From Tretioscincus oriximinensis (Eukaryota; Chordata; Lepidosauria; Squamata; Gymnophthalmidae), in NCBI GenBank assembly GCA_022410635.1, contig JAJVDF010000346.1, positions 347,437 through 411,436 of the forward strand: a DNA stretch of 64,000 nt, read 5' to 3'. The notes under the pieces were generated by a model that was not told the origin of the DNA, did no database searches, and was given only the letters and a program-made list of their open reading frames with translations. Below, in pieces: positions 9,493-18,428 of the stretch. Position 1 is the stretch's first letter, and every line of letters begins with the position of its first letter. The translations under genes and the position numbers were made by a program.

Positions 9493-10000
9493 GAAGTCTC
9501 TCTGAGTCCTTTTGAGCCGAGAAAAGCCAAGAATAAAAACAAACTCCTCTATTCCTTCTCCTTCTTCCCTTTCTTCCCTTTCTTTTTCTCCTTCTCCTTC
9601 TTCTTTCAGGTTGAGAAAAGTCAAGTATAAAAACCAACTCCTCTATTCCTTCTCCTTCTTCCCTTTCATTTTATCCCTTTCTCCTTCTTCTTTCAGGTTG
9701 AGAAAAGTCAAATATAAAAACCAACTCCTCTATTCCTTCTCTTTCTTCCCTTTCTTTTTCTCTTTCTTCTCCTTCTTCTTTCAGGTTCAGAAAAGTCAAG
9801 TATAAAAACCAACTCCTNTATTCCTTCTCCTTCTTCCCTTTCTTTTTCTCCCTTTCTCCTTCTTCTTTCAGGTTGAGAAAAGTCAAGTATAAAAAACAAC
9901 TCCTCTATTCCTTCTCCTTCTTCCCTTTCTTTTTCTCCTTCTTCTCCTTCTTCTTTCAGGTTGAGAAAAGTCAAGTATAAAAACCAATTCCTACCCCTTC
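9493..10000 (+). repeat. 88-bp array of SINE tails and pyrimidine tracts
   Basis: Six copies of the SINE 3' tail (gagaaaagtcaagtataaaa) start at about 9519, 9613, 9700, 9788, 9875 and 9963, spaced 87-94 bp. Each is followed by a C/T-rich run ending in cttctttcag and the next tail. The first copy still shows the SINE consensus 'ctctgagtccttttgag' upstream. It is a minisatellite built from the end of one SINE insertion, which itself lies beside a CR1. Confidence 0.85.
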
Positions 10001-10640
10001 TTCTTTGGGATTGGAGACTAGGGAAACTACTGCAATGTGACTGCTTTGTTTCTGCTTGTTCCTTTGTTTATTTTGATCTAAAGTAGGAAAAGACACTACA
10101 TATGAAGTTCTTTGCACTCATGAAGTACAGCCACAGGCTGTTTTCGTCACACTTTCCTTCCATTGGGATGGCTCGATTGCTGTACAGTTCAGCATCCGTC
10201 ATGCCATTCTACCATAAGGAAAATATGAAGAAAATGTATGTCTTACTTTAAAAAATCATTGGGGAAAAGTCATTCTTGCTGACCTTCCCCCTGAAGTAGC
10301 ATATGTAGCTGGTATGGCATGCATGCGTGGTCGCTAGAAAGCATGGCTGCGCATGCGGCAACGTTAATGTGCATCTGGGGATTTCACACATGTGAGATAC
10401 CCTGATGAGCATCACCACATGTTGATGACCAGATTAAGACCACCCTCAGCTCCTCACACCACTGAGGCCACCTTGTGGACAGTGGAGTGATCACTGTGTA
10501 ATCATTTGATTACGTGATCATTCCAACGATCACTTAAAAAGTGGAATATCAGTACATGTTGTGCTAAACCCCCTGCAAAGTATTTGTCCCCCTAGAAAAA
10601 ACAACAACAGAATTTGTTCACTGATAGCTTCCTTATAACA
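10001..10640. other. Low-copy sequence, nothing recognised
   Basis: No repeat family or credible coding frame. There is a small cluster of gcatgc-type palindromes near 10317-10360. Confidence 0.4.
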
Positions 10641-10644
10641 TTCG

Positions 10645-11560
10645 GATCCAATGTCTGGGCCTCTTCAGCTTCGAAATACGGTGTTTAAGAGGTAATCTGA
10701 TTGAAGCTTAAAAATCATGCATGGGGTAGATAAAGTGAATAGAGAAAAAAAAAATTCTCCATCACGCAATACTAGGACCAGGCGGCATTCCTTGAAACTG
10801 ATGGGCAGAAGAGTGAGAACAGATAAGAGCAAGTATTTTTCACTCAGAGGGTCACCGGTCTGTGGAATTTCGAGAAGAGGTGGAAGCTGGACAAAACCTG
10901 TATAGCTTTAAGACAGTATTAGACAACTTAAAGGAAGCTAAGGGTATTAATAGCTGCTAGGATGGATCTCTTGATCCTGCCTCCAAGATGGAGCAACAGG
11001 GAGTCAATAACAGGTGAGGGGCATTGATGGGTCAGTGTAGACTATGACAGGCTCCATTTGGCTCATCCACATGCCCATTTAGACTATGACAGGCTCCAAT
11101 TGGCTCATCCACATGCCCATGTAGACTATGGCAGGCCCCATTTGGCTCNCCATTTGGCTCATCCACATGCCCATTTAGACTATGACAGGCTCCAATTGGC
11201 TCATCCACATGCCCATGTAGACTATGGCAGGCCCCATTTGGCTCATCCACATGCCCATTTAGACTATGACAGGCTCCAATTGGCTCATCCACATGCCCAT
11301 GTAGACTATGGCAGGCCCCATTTGGCTCNTTGGCTCATCCACATGCCCATGTAGACTATGGCAGGCCCCATTTGGCTCATCCACATGCCCATTTAGACTG
11401 TGGCTCGGCCCATTCAGGCATGTGGATGGCGAATTGACAACAGGTTAAGGTTTCGCCTCTTTTTTCTGCTTATGATACTCAGTTGCAATTGGGCCACGGT
11501 GTGAGAGAATGCCGGAGTAGATGGGCTCTGGCTCCAGTTAGCAGGGCACTTCTTATATTC
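10645..11560 (+). mobile_element. CR1 LINE 3' region with internal minisatellite
   Basis: Sense CR1: 'gtctgggcctcttcagcttc', then 'gaatagagaaaaaa', 'cttgaaactgatgggcaga' and 'ctaggatggatctcttgat', ending near 11560 with 'gggcacttcttatattctt'. A 42-bp tandem repeat (11030-11405) sits in the middle of the 3' untranslated region. Confidence 0.85.
11030..11405. repeat. 42-bp minisatellite in CR1
   Basis: About nine units of 42 bp marked by 'actatg' at 11041, 11083, 11125, 11177, 11219, 11261, 11303, 11354 and a degenerate last unit near 11395. Units alternate between a 'tttagactatgacaggctcc' and a 'tgtagactatggcaggcccc' version, so the real period is often 84 bp. Small N-marked joints at 11149 and 11329 suggest assembly slippage. 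Because 42 is divisible by three, frames stay open on both strands, but this is not a gene. Confidence 0.95.
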
Positions 11561-12400
11561 TTTCCTTTTTCGATTGTTTCCCAATGAAGCACAGACTCAC
11601 GCAGTTCATCCAGTGGCTGAATGATAGACACATTTCCAAGGAAAAGCCAATTCATATTGCCCCATCAATGTTGCTGTATTTAGTACTGCTATTTATTTGT
11701 CTTAAACCGTTAGCTAATCGGGGATGAGGGAGGAAAATGCCCAGTAGCCTTCGCTCGTACCAAATGATCATTTAAAAGAATATAAATAAATAAGTGGGAG
11801 CTTCATGGTTGAAAAAGNGAAAGCAGGGTAGGGCGGGGCAGCGTTGGTAGGAGCTCACATTATCAGCCAATAAACCAATAATCCATTAGTGGCCAAGGTT
11901 GCTGAATAATATAGCACATTTTGCCAGCACCATAATTTATACGGCAGACGGGAGAATAGACACGATTATTAGCGCGAGGGCTATGGGGATGACACATGAT
12001 GTATGGCCGTGCGGCATTGATCTCCACACAACAGGAAGGTGTCTAGACTGGGAGATGTACGACCCTGGGATTCAGAGCAGAGAATATTTCATGTGGGGAC
12101 TAATGGAGTAGTGTAGCCCGTGATGGATGGGGCTCTNGCTGGCAGTAGCTGCGCCGTGAGATTTGGGCTAATGCCTGACCTCTCTCCCTCTCGGTGTCCT
12201 TCATTCAGTCACAGTGACCTCATTGGAAGGAAAGAAGCAGGGGGGAAAGGACTGGGGAGATGGAACCAAGGAGGGGTTTATCGAGGGGAGCTATTGCTGC
12301 TTCTCCAAACCGTGGGCATTTAAGCAAAGTGTCATCACATTTCATTAAGAGCAGCTGCAAGGGGAGTCTCCTTTCTTCCATCGGCTTTGTGTCACAACTG
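11561..12400. other. Low-copy block, possible conserved non-coding DNA
   Basis: About 840 bp with no repeat family I recognise. The part from 11840 to 12060 has many TAAT/ATTA cores and ccaataa motifs and no low-complexity runs, which is the look of conserved regulatory DNA. This is an impression, not proof. No splice-flanked exon is visible. Confidence 0.3.
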
Positions 12401-13155
12401 GACGCATATTACACTGGTCTGGAAAGAGCTGCCCTGGGTTCCAATTTGCTACCAAGCCTAATAATTCCAACCTATAAGTCCATAAATAACTTAGGCCCCA
12501 AGTATCGAATGGAATGCCTTCTCTCATAACAACCTGTGCCTTTAGATTGGCAGAGGAGGAGGAGGAGGAGGAGGAGGAAGATGAATCTGTTTTTTTAATA
12601 TCCCGCCTTGTCACTCGAAGGGTCTCTGAGTGACTTACAAGGTTAGTTTTTGCCCAACGGCTTACATCTATTCTATCTTCCCTACCACATTTGTGGCGGT
12701 ATCCATTAATCTAATTGCAGAGTGCTTTTGAATAGCTGGGTTGGCAAAAGATGAGGCCAGGAGGGGGCGCTCACCCCTCCCTACAGCAGACACATGGGCC
12801 TCGAGTTCAATATCTCTATTGAGCCACTGAGTTCTTAACCTCTTGCACCACTGTGCCNCACAAAGAGGGGACGCTCCTGACTGTGCCACCACTCTTGGTA
12901 GCAAAGAGGATGGGAGCCCGGGACAGGCCTTTCTCCGTGGCAGCCCCCAGACGTTGGAACAGTTTCCCCCTTGAGGTGTGTCAAGAACCATCTCTGTATG
13001 GATTCAGAAAACACTTGAAGATGCACCTCTTTCACTTGGCCCTTGGCTGAAAAAACTGCTCTCCCTTCCCTACTTCCAGATTTAATTTGGTTTTTATTGT
13101 TAACCACCCTGGGATCTTTGGGTATTGAGAGGCATAGAAATGAAAACAAATAAAC
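12401..13155 (+). mobile_element. L2-like LINE 3' end split by a SINE
   Basis: Sense L2 runs from 'ctggtctggaaagagctgcc' to about 12553 and resumes at 12858, continuing through 'tgactgtgccaccactcttg', the decayed end of the reverse-transcriptase frame (reads like ..RPFSVAAPRRWNSFPLEV..), and the tail 'gggatctttgggtattgaga' to 13155. The interruption is an antisense SINE. Confidence 0.85.
12554..12857 (-). mobile_element. SINE-A inserted in L2
   Basis: Antisense copy: (gga)n tract at 12554-12580, then tail 'tatcccgccttgtcactcga', middle region with 'ttgaatagctgggttggc', and a diverged head ending 'caccactgtgcc'. Purines lie on its 3' side as for all antisense copies. Confidence 0.8.
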
Positions 13156-13225
13156 AAACAGACAGGGTTAATATATACAGACAGGGTTAATAATCCACTT
13201 GACAATTGAATGACTTTGTCTCACA

Positions 13226-13515
13226 AGGGGACTACTGAGTCCCTTTGGGTGAGAAAAGCGGGTTATAAAACCCCAACTCCTCCTCCTCCTCCTCCTCCTT
13301 CTCCTCCTTCTCCTTCTCCTTCTCCTTCTCCTTCTCCTTCTCCTTCTCCTTCTCCTTCTCCTTCTCCTTCTCCTTCTTCTTCTTCTTCTTCTTCTTCTTC
13401 TTCTTCTTCTTCTTCTTCTTCTTCTTTTTCTTTTTCTTTTTCTTCTCCTCCTCCTCCTCCTTTTCCTTTTCCTTTTCCTTTTCCTTCTTCTCTTCCTCCT
13501 CCTGCTCTTTTCTCT
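13226..13515 (+). repeat. SINE tail with long TCC/TTC tract
   Basis: Only the SINE 3' tail remains (ctgagtccctttgggtgaga, then aaagcgggttataaaac), followed by about 235 bp of nearly pure pyrimidine: (tcc)n, (ttctcc)n, (ttc)n, (tttttc)n and (ttttcc)n blocks in succession. Confidence 0.9.
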
Positions 13516-13584
13516 TGATGGCCAGAAAACAAAATGGCCAATGGGTTAGTGTGTGTCACATGAGTTTGGTGATAAAAAAAGAAA

Positions 13585-13798
13585 AAGTACTGTTGTGTGA
13601 TAGATATTTTTTCCCCAGTTCACCCTATCCGTCCCATGCATGCTTTTATGCACTTCAGGCAGACCAAATTTTAAACAACACCATTCAAGGCTGAAGAGAC
13701 CTGGACGTTGCAGCCTGATTTCATAAGGGATTTTGTTCCAGCCCTGGATCATTCTTGTTGCCCTTTTTTGCAGCTTCTCCACGTCCACAATATCTTTT
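13585..13798 (-). mobile_element. CR1 LINE fragment
   Basis: Antisense CR1 covering 'tgttgtgtgatagatatttt', 'ttcaaggctgaagagacctg' and 'ttcttgttgcccttttttgc', which corresponds to the C-terminal reverse-transcriptase coding region. No octamer tail, so both ends are missing. Confidence 0.8.
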
Positions 13799-13829
13799 GT
13801 AAGCTGTGACAATCGCTCACCAGTTAAAG

Positions 13830-14190
13830 CCTTGGATCTATTCCTATTGCCCTCATCTGGGGCTTGCTTCAGTGTGGCTGCTTCTAGCCTTGCAAATGAT
13901 AGATTATCCCCTCTGTCACTGTGTCACTGACACAAAATGAGAAGGCTGTAAAGGAGCTTATTGTAATTATGGAGTGGTAATGGATGTGTTGTCACATCAG
14001 TCAAATTATTAAACACTGAAATGAAAACAGTTTACTAATGCATCATGGCCATTTGCTGCCCCTGATTATGTAACTAAGCCACTCTCCATAGTTTTTCAGG
14101 CAAGGAGAACAGACAATTTCCAGTACATTCTTCTGACCCAGCCTTATCCACAAGACTGGTGCCAGGAAGTCACAGNACAGAACCCCTGTC
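13830..14190. other. Low-copy block, possible conserved non-coding DNA
   Basis: No repeat recognised. 13930-14060 contains ttgtaattatgg, caaattattaaac and taatgcatcatggcc, typical of homeodomain-rich regulatory sequence. Conservation is only a guess without an alignment. Confidence 0.3.
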
Positions 14191-14322
14191 CCCACTGAGC
14201 CTTATTCTGGGTTATATCCTGGAACAGAGCTTGGCCAGACACATGCCAGTGTGTCAAGCCCCACTGAGATCCTGACATAGTCTACACTAGCATGTGGATT
14301 CAGAGTTGTTATTTCAAAACTG
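14191..14322. mobile_element. Harbinger-like MITE fragment
   Basis: 'ctgtccccactgagccttat' with 'tctgggttatatcctgg' is the terminal repeat of the family best seen at 28303-28469, followed by the core module 'catagtctacactagcatgt'. The other terminal repeat is missing. Confidence 0.45.
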
Positions 14323-14697
14323 NTAGAAAACCCCTGCTGAATGGGGCCAGAGCTCATCTGGTCCGACCTTCTGTCTCTCTCAGTGGCCCACCAATTACAC
14401 CTGGGCAGCCTGACACANAAGAAGGCAAAATCTTCACCTGTTCTCGACGCCCTCAAATGGTATTTAAGAACTACTGCCTATCGCTCCATCACAGAGGCAG
14501 CATTCATCCATCCTAGTAGATGTTTGTACCCTTGATGTCCTGTCTAATCCTGTCTTAAAGCTACCTACCATCACCTCTCGTGGACGTGAATTCCACAGAC
14601 CAATAACACTCTAGGTGAAAAGAAAATACTCTTCTGCCCATCATAATTTTTCTCTATTCATCTTATCCACCCCATGGGTGATTTTAGACACTTCACA
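14323..14697 (-). mobile_element. CR1 LINE 3' fragment
   Basis: Antisense CR1 without its tail: 'cccctgctgaatggggccag', 'cagtggcccaccaattacac', 'cctgtctaatcctgtcttaa', ending in the 'ccaccccatgggtgattt' coding-end block. Confidence 0.8.
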
Positions 14698-14952
14698 CTC
14701 AGAATTACTTCTTGGTTACTCAACTCGTCTGTTCAATGTAGATTTCAAGGGTTCCTAATGGTTTGTATGCGAAAGGGTGAAAGGATTACTATATATTCTG
14801 GGCCTCACGATTAGATTATCTCGGAACTTAACGCCATGGTGGTTTTTAACAGGCTGTGTGGAGAGAGCATTAGTCTGTATATATTTGGGGATATCATACA
14901 TACAGATATGCAAACCAAATAGGTGTGAACTCAGATGGCAAAACAACATTGT
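14698..14952. other. Low-copy sequence
   Basis: No recognised feature. It runs into a (ctctat)n tract at 14953-14987. Confidence 0.35.
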
Positions 14953-14987
14953 ATCTCTATCTCTATCTCTATCTCTATATCTATATT

Positions 14988-15383
14988 GGATATAGCTCAG
15001 TCGCTAAGGAATCCGTCTCTCACTTGGGAGATGGGGTTTGGAAGCCCTGTGTGGGACGTGNGGAGGGNTGAGCACCTTCCACTAGCCTGTAGCTCTAGCC
15101 AACCCAGCTATTCGAAAGCATGAATTGCAAAAAATTGCAACTGAATGCAAGTAGATACATGGGAACCACCAGAGCCTGGTGGGGAAGATAGAATGTGAGC
15201 CTTCGGGCAAAATACCCTTGTAAGCCGCTTTGAGTCCCTTTGAAAGGTGTGAAAAGCAGGGTATAAGAACGCAGTTCTTTTTCTTCTTCTTTGAAAGGTG
15301 AGAAAAGTGGGGTATAAGAACTCAGTTCTTTTTCTTTTTCTTCTTCCTCTTCTTCCTCTTCTTCCTCTTCTTCCTCTTCTTCC

Positions 15384-15384
<1 letters not shown>
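14988..15384 (+). mobile_element. SINE-A with duplicated tail
   Basis: Near-complete SINE: head 'ggatatagctcagtcgctaa' with a tRNA-like A box, 'ggggtttggaagccc' B-box region, then 'tagccaacccagctattcga', 'caagtagatacatgggaacc' and the tail. The last unit ('tttgaaaggtg' ... 'gtataagaac') is present twice in tandem (15239-15291, 15292-15340) before a (ttcctc)n tract. Confidence 0.9.
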
Positions 15385-15454
<70 letters not shown>

Positions 15455-15530
15455 NTCTNTCTNTCTNTCTGTCTGTCTGTCTAACTGTCTGTCTGTCTGT
15501 CTGTCTGTATCTACCTATCTATCTAATATA
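15385..15530. repeat. Compound (CTAT)n-(CTGT)n microsatellite
   Basis: (ctat)n from 15385 to about 15454, four ctnt units with N at 15455, 15459, 15463 and 15467, then ctgt and ctat units. It directly extends the pyrimidine tail of the SINE upstream. Confidence 0.95.
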
Positions 15531-16538
15531 TATTATTGAAAGCTGGATTTACCCATTGGCTAGGCCTAGAGGCATGTTTTATGTTTCCACTGGAACATGA
15601 CTGACATCACTCCTTATTAAGTTCCATTTGAATAAAATGGCAGTAGGCATTTAGGTAACATTGTGGAGCAATAAAGGATTTAAAGAGCCTTGGGGGATGC
15701 TGTCAAAACCCAGGCCAACCCAGGATTCCAAAAATACATCTTAGCATACATTAACCTCTTTCAAACTTCAGTTTTCAAACAAGCAAGAAAGGTTTTATAG
15801 AGCAAGTTAAAGGGAAACAATTCTGACAGTATTTTCAGGGTCCCCCACCCTCTCCCTGCTTCTTTCCTACTTTCCTTCCTTCCTTTTATTTTATTTTTTT
15901 TAAAACTCAGCTGGGCAAAAGGCAAGTCGTTAAAATTCAAAAAGCTCCCCCGTTATCATTACCATGAATCAACACAATAAATGACCCCTTTCAGAGCGCG
16001 GTAATAAGAATTTGATAAATCATCAGCCAAAAATTAACTAGATGTCAAAACAATCTTGGGGAAGTGTGATGGATTAGGGGTGATGGCAGCTATTAATCTC
16101 TCAGCGTGAGTTCACGGGAGAGAATGAATGCGGAGAGATGGATAGGGGAGAGCCAGGCCTTGCAAGGTCAGGACATGGCAGAGGGAAAAAGAGGAGGTGA
16201 AAGAGAGAGAGAGAATGAACTGAAAGGAGGAAAAGAAGGAGGGGAGGATTTTCTCCTGCCTCTGCAAAACTCTGGCACCCAGCAGCTGCTCTGGAGGTCA
16301 GTCGCCTGCCTTTGAACATCATTCTGTCTCCAGCTGTGGCCCATGATGAAGCAAGCATTTCCCCACTTGTTCTAATAAATGTCACAAGCCAGCTCAGGCT
16401 GTGGGGGAGAGACACAAGTGGACCGAGCAAGGAGACGACCGACTGTTAATGGTCACTTGTTTATTCCTCTATAAAGCACATCATGGGGAAGGGAGGAGGG
16501 AAGGCTGTGGGTAAAGCAACAGAAAATTGTCTTGAAGC
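15531..16538. other. Low-copy block, possible conserved non-coding DNA
   Basis: About 1 kb without a repeat family. 15905-16050 is a good candidate regulatory stretch (cccccgttatcattaccatg, gcgcggtaataagaatttga, ttgataaatcatcagcc). A GA-rich part lies at 16180-16250. No exon is supported. Confidence 0.3.
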
Positions 16539-16811
16539 ACAAATGTCTTGAATTGTCTTGAATCCAGAGGTCTGTTCTTGAAGCCCTGTGGAGAGGGGTG
16601 CCCTCAGCTCTATTCCACCCAGCTATTTGAAAGCACTTTTGGAAAGAATTCTGCAATTAGATTAATGGGTACCTCCACAAATGAAGGGAGGGTAAAATAG
16701 ATGTAATCCTTCAGGTGAAAAATAATTTTGTAAGCTGTGTCACTTCGGGTGAGATGGGGTAAAAAACCCAGATTCTTCTTCCTCCTCCTCTTCTTCTCCT
16801 CCTTCTTCTTA
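16539..16811 (+). mobile_element. SINE-A, diverged copy
   Basis: Head is degraded, but 'cttgaagccctgtggagagg', 'cacccagctatttgaaagca', 'taatgggtacctccaca' and the tail 'ttttgtaagctgtgtcactt' are in order, ending in a ttcttc/cctcct tract. Confidence 0.75.
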
Positions 16812-17033
16812 AAAAAAACCCTTCAAGGCTCAACTAGGCATCTATTGACCAATGCTAAGAGAAGTCCCTGGTAAGTGCAAGGAATGGAGTTACATTATTC
16901 GCTTACCATTGAATAAATTCTGGAATAAAGCATTGATAGTGCAGAAAAAAATGCTTAATTCCAGAATATCCAATCTGTGGAATGAGTCAGCAGTGATCAG
17001 CAATGATCAGAGGAACATAGAATCACTAGGAGT
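16812..17033. other. Low-copy sequence, nothing recognised
   Basis: No repeat or coding signal identified. Confidence 0.3.
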
Positions 17034-17094
17034 CACTAAACATGAACTCCACTGGCATGTGGCTGGCCAAGCTCTGTACTGAGATGTAGCCCAG
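17034..17094. mobile_element. Harbinger-like MITE end
   Basis: 'ccactggcatgtggctggcc', 'aagctctgtactgagatgta' and 'gcccagaataag' match the core module and terminal repeat of the 28303-28469 family. It stops at the adjacent CR1 tail. Confidence 0.45.
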
Positions 17095-17865
17095 AATAAG
17101 AANATAGAACATAGAACATAGAACATAAGAGGAGCCACAACCCATCTAGTCCAGCATACTGCATTAGCCTATTGCAACTGGGTAGTCTCTTCTGTTCTTA
17201 ACTCACCATAGTTTACACTGGCATGTGGATGAGCCAAATGGGGCCTGCCATAGTCTACATTAGCCTACTACTAGCAGGCACGGATACCTCAGTTGCTTAG
17301 GAATTCGTCTCTCGCCTGGGAGATGGGGTTTCGAAGCCCTGTGTTGGAAGTGGAGAGGGCTGAGCACCTTCCACTAGCCTGTAGCTCTAGCCAACCCAGC
17401 TATTCGAAAGCATGAATTGCAAGAAATTGCAACTGACTGCAAGTAGATACATGGGAACCACCAGACCCTGGTGGGGAAGATAGAATCTGAGGCTTCGGGC
17501 AAAATATATCCTTGTAAGCCGCTTTGAGTCCCNNNNNNNNNNNNNNNNNNNNNNNNNNNNNNNNNNNNNNNNNNNNNNNNNNNNNNNNNNNNNNNNNNNN
17601 NNNNNNNNNNNNNNNNNNNNNNNNNNNNNNNNNNNNNNNNNNNNNNNNNNNNNNNNNNNTCTTCTTCTTCTTCTTCTTCTTCTTCTTCTTCTTCTTCTTC
17701 TTCTTCTTCTTCTTCTTCTTCTTCTTCTTCTTCTTCTTCTTCTTCTTCTACCAATTGCACCTCTGCCATAGTCTACATTAGCCTACCAATTGCACCTGGA
17801 CATCTCATGCAGAGGAAGACAGAACCCTCATCCTCTCCACTCCCTGCAGATGGTATTTCAGGAAA
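17095..17865 (-). mobile_element. CR1 LINE 3' fragment split by a SINE
   Basis: Antisense CR1: three 'atagaac' tail units from 17101, then 'gaggagccacaacccatcta', and a copy of the 42-bp module at 17208-17270. After the SINE the CR1 resumes near 17750 ('taccaattgcacctgg', then 'actccctgcagatggtattt'). The segment 'gccatagtctacattagcct' occurs on both sides of the SINE (17249 and 17766). Confidence 0.75.
17277..17749 (+). mobile_element. SINE-A with assembly gap and long (TTC)n
   Basis: Full head 'ggcacggatacctcagttgc', B-box region 'ggggtttcgaagccc' and middle region. The tail stops at 'ttgagtccc' where a 127-N gap (17533-17659) starts. After the gap comes (ttc)n to 17749. The missing bases are presumably tail and more microsatellite. 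Confidence 0.9.
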
Positions 17866-18270
17866 AATGCTTTTGATACATCTGTCTTCCAATAAGAAGA
17901 GAATGGAATAAATTGCTGGCTATGGGCAAGGAGATAGTAGGAAATGAGGAAATATAGGAAAATTTGAATATTGTTACAGAAAATAGAGTGAAGAAAGGGC
18001 CTGCTGAGAAGGGGCATAGGGAAGGGGGAGGGGTCTAAAAGTGATATTAAATGGGAAAGCAGAACATGGATACGATATTTGGTCATGAGGAGTGAAAGGG
18101 CTATAAGAATAAAGATGGTAGGAGTAGCTAACTAGATATATTCACAGTTATGAGGATGGCTTATTTGCCTGTAAAACCCCATGCACAATTATGTAGGAGT
18201 AACGAAGGTTTATATGAGATATCTTTATAGAAACATTGAATGTTAATTTGTTAGAAAAATCACAAGAGCA
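17866..18270. other. Low-copy sequence inside or next to CR1
   Basis: About 400 bp of purine-rich unassigned sequence between two antisense CR1 pieces. It could be an unrecognised insertion into the CR1. Confidence 0.3.
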
Positions 18271-18420
18271 ACCACAAGGAACCTGTGTTCCATGAATTTA
18301 TCGAATCTTATCTTGGAGCTATCTAGGCTGCTATCTACCACTAGGCTAACCACCCCGAAAAGGGGTCATCTGGTCAGCCTACCTACCACCACCTCTTCTG
18401 GAAGGCTCAGTGGGGAAAGG
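18271..18420 (-). mobile_element. CR1 LINE fragment with nested MITE
   Basis: Antisense CR1 ('tgttccatgaatttatcgaa', 'gctatctaggctgctatcta', then 'caccacctcttctggaag'). A 40-bp palindromic MITE occupies 18342-18381. Confidence 0.75.
18342..18381. mobile_element. Minimal 40-bp palindromic MITE
   Basis: The element is two facing terminal repeats and little else: it opens taggctaacca and closes tggtcagccta, with 'ccccgaaaagggg' between. It lies in a CR1 and is flanked by tctaccac (18334-18341) and cctaccac (18382-18389), a 7/8 match to an 8-bp target duplication. The ends match the larger elements at 31304-31524 and 56187-56378. Confidence 0.75.
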
Positions 18421-18428
18421 ACTTAGAT

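Noticed and set aside
11032..11354. Open frames on both strands with a repeating peptide
   Set aside because: Explained by a 42-bp tandem repeat, divisible by three, inside a CR1. It is not a repeat-protein gene.
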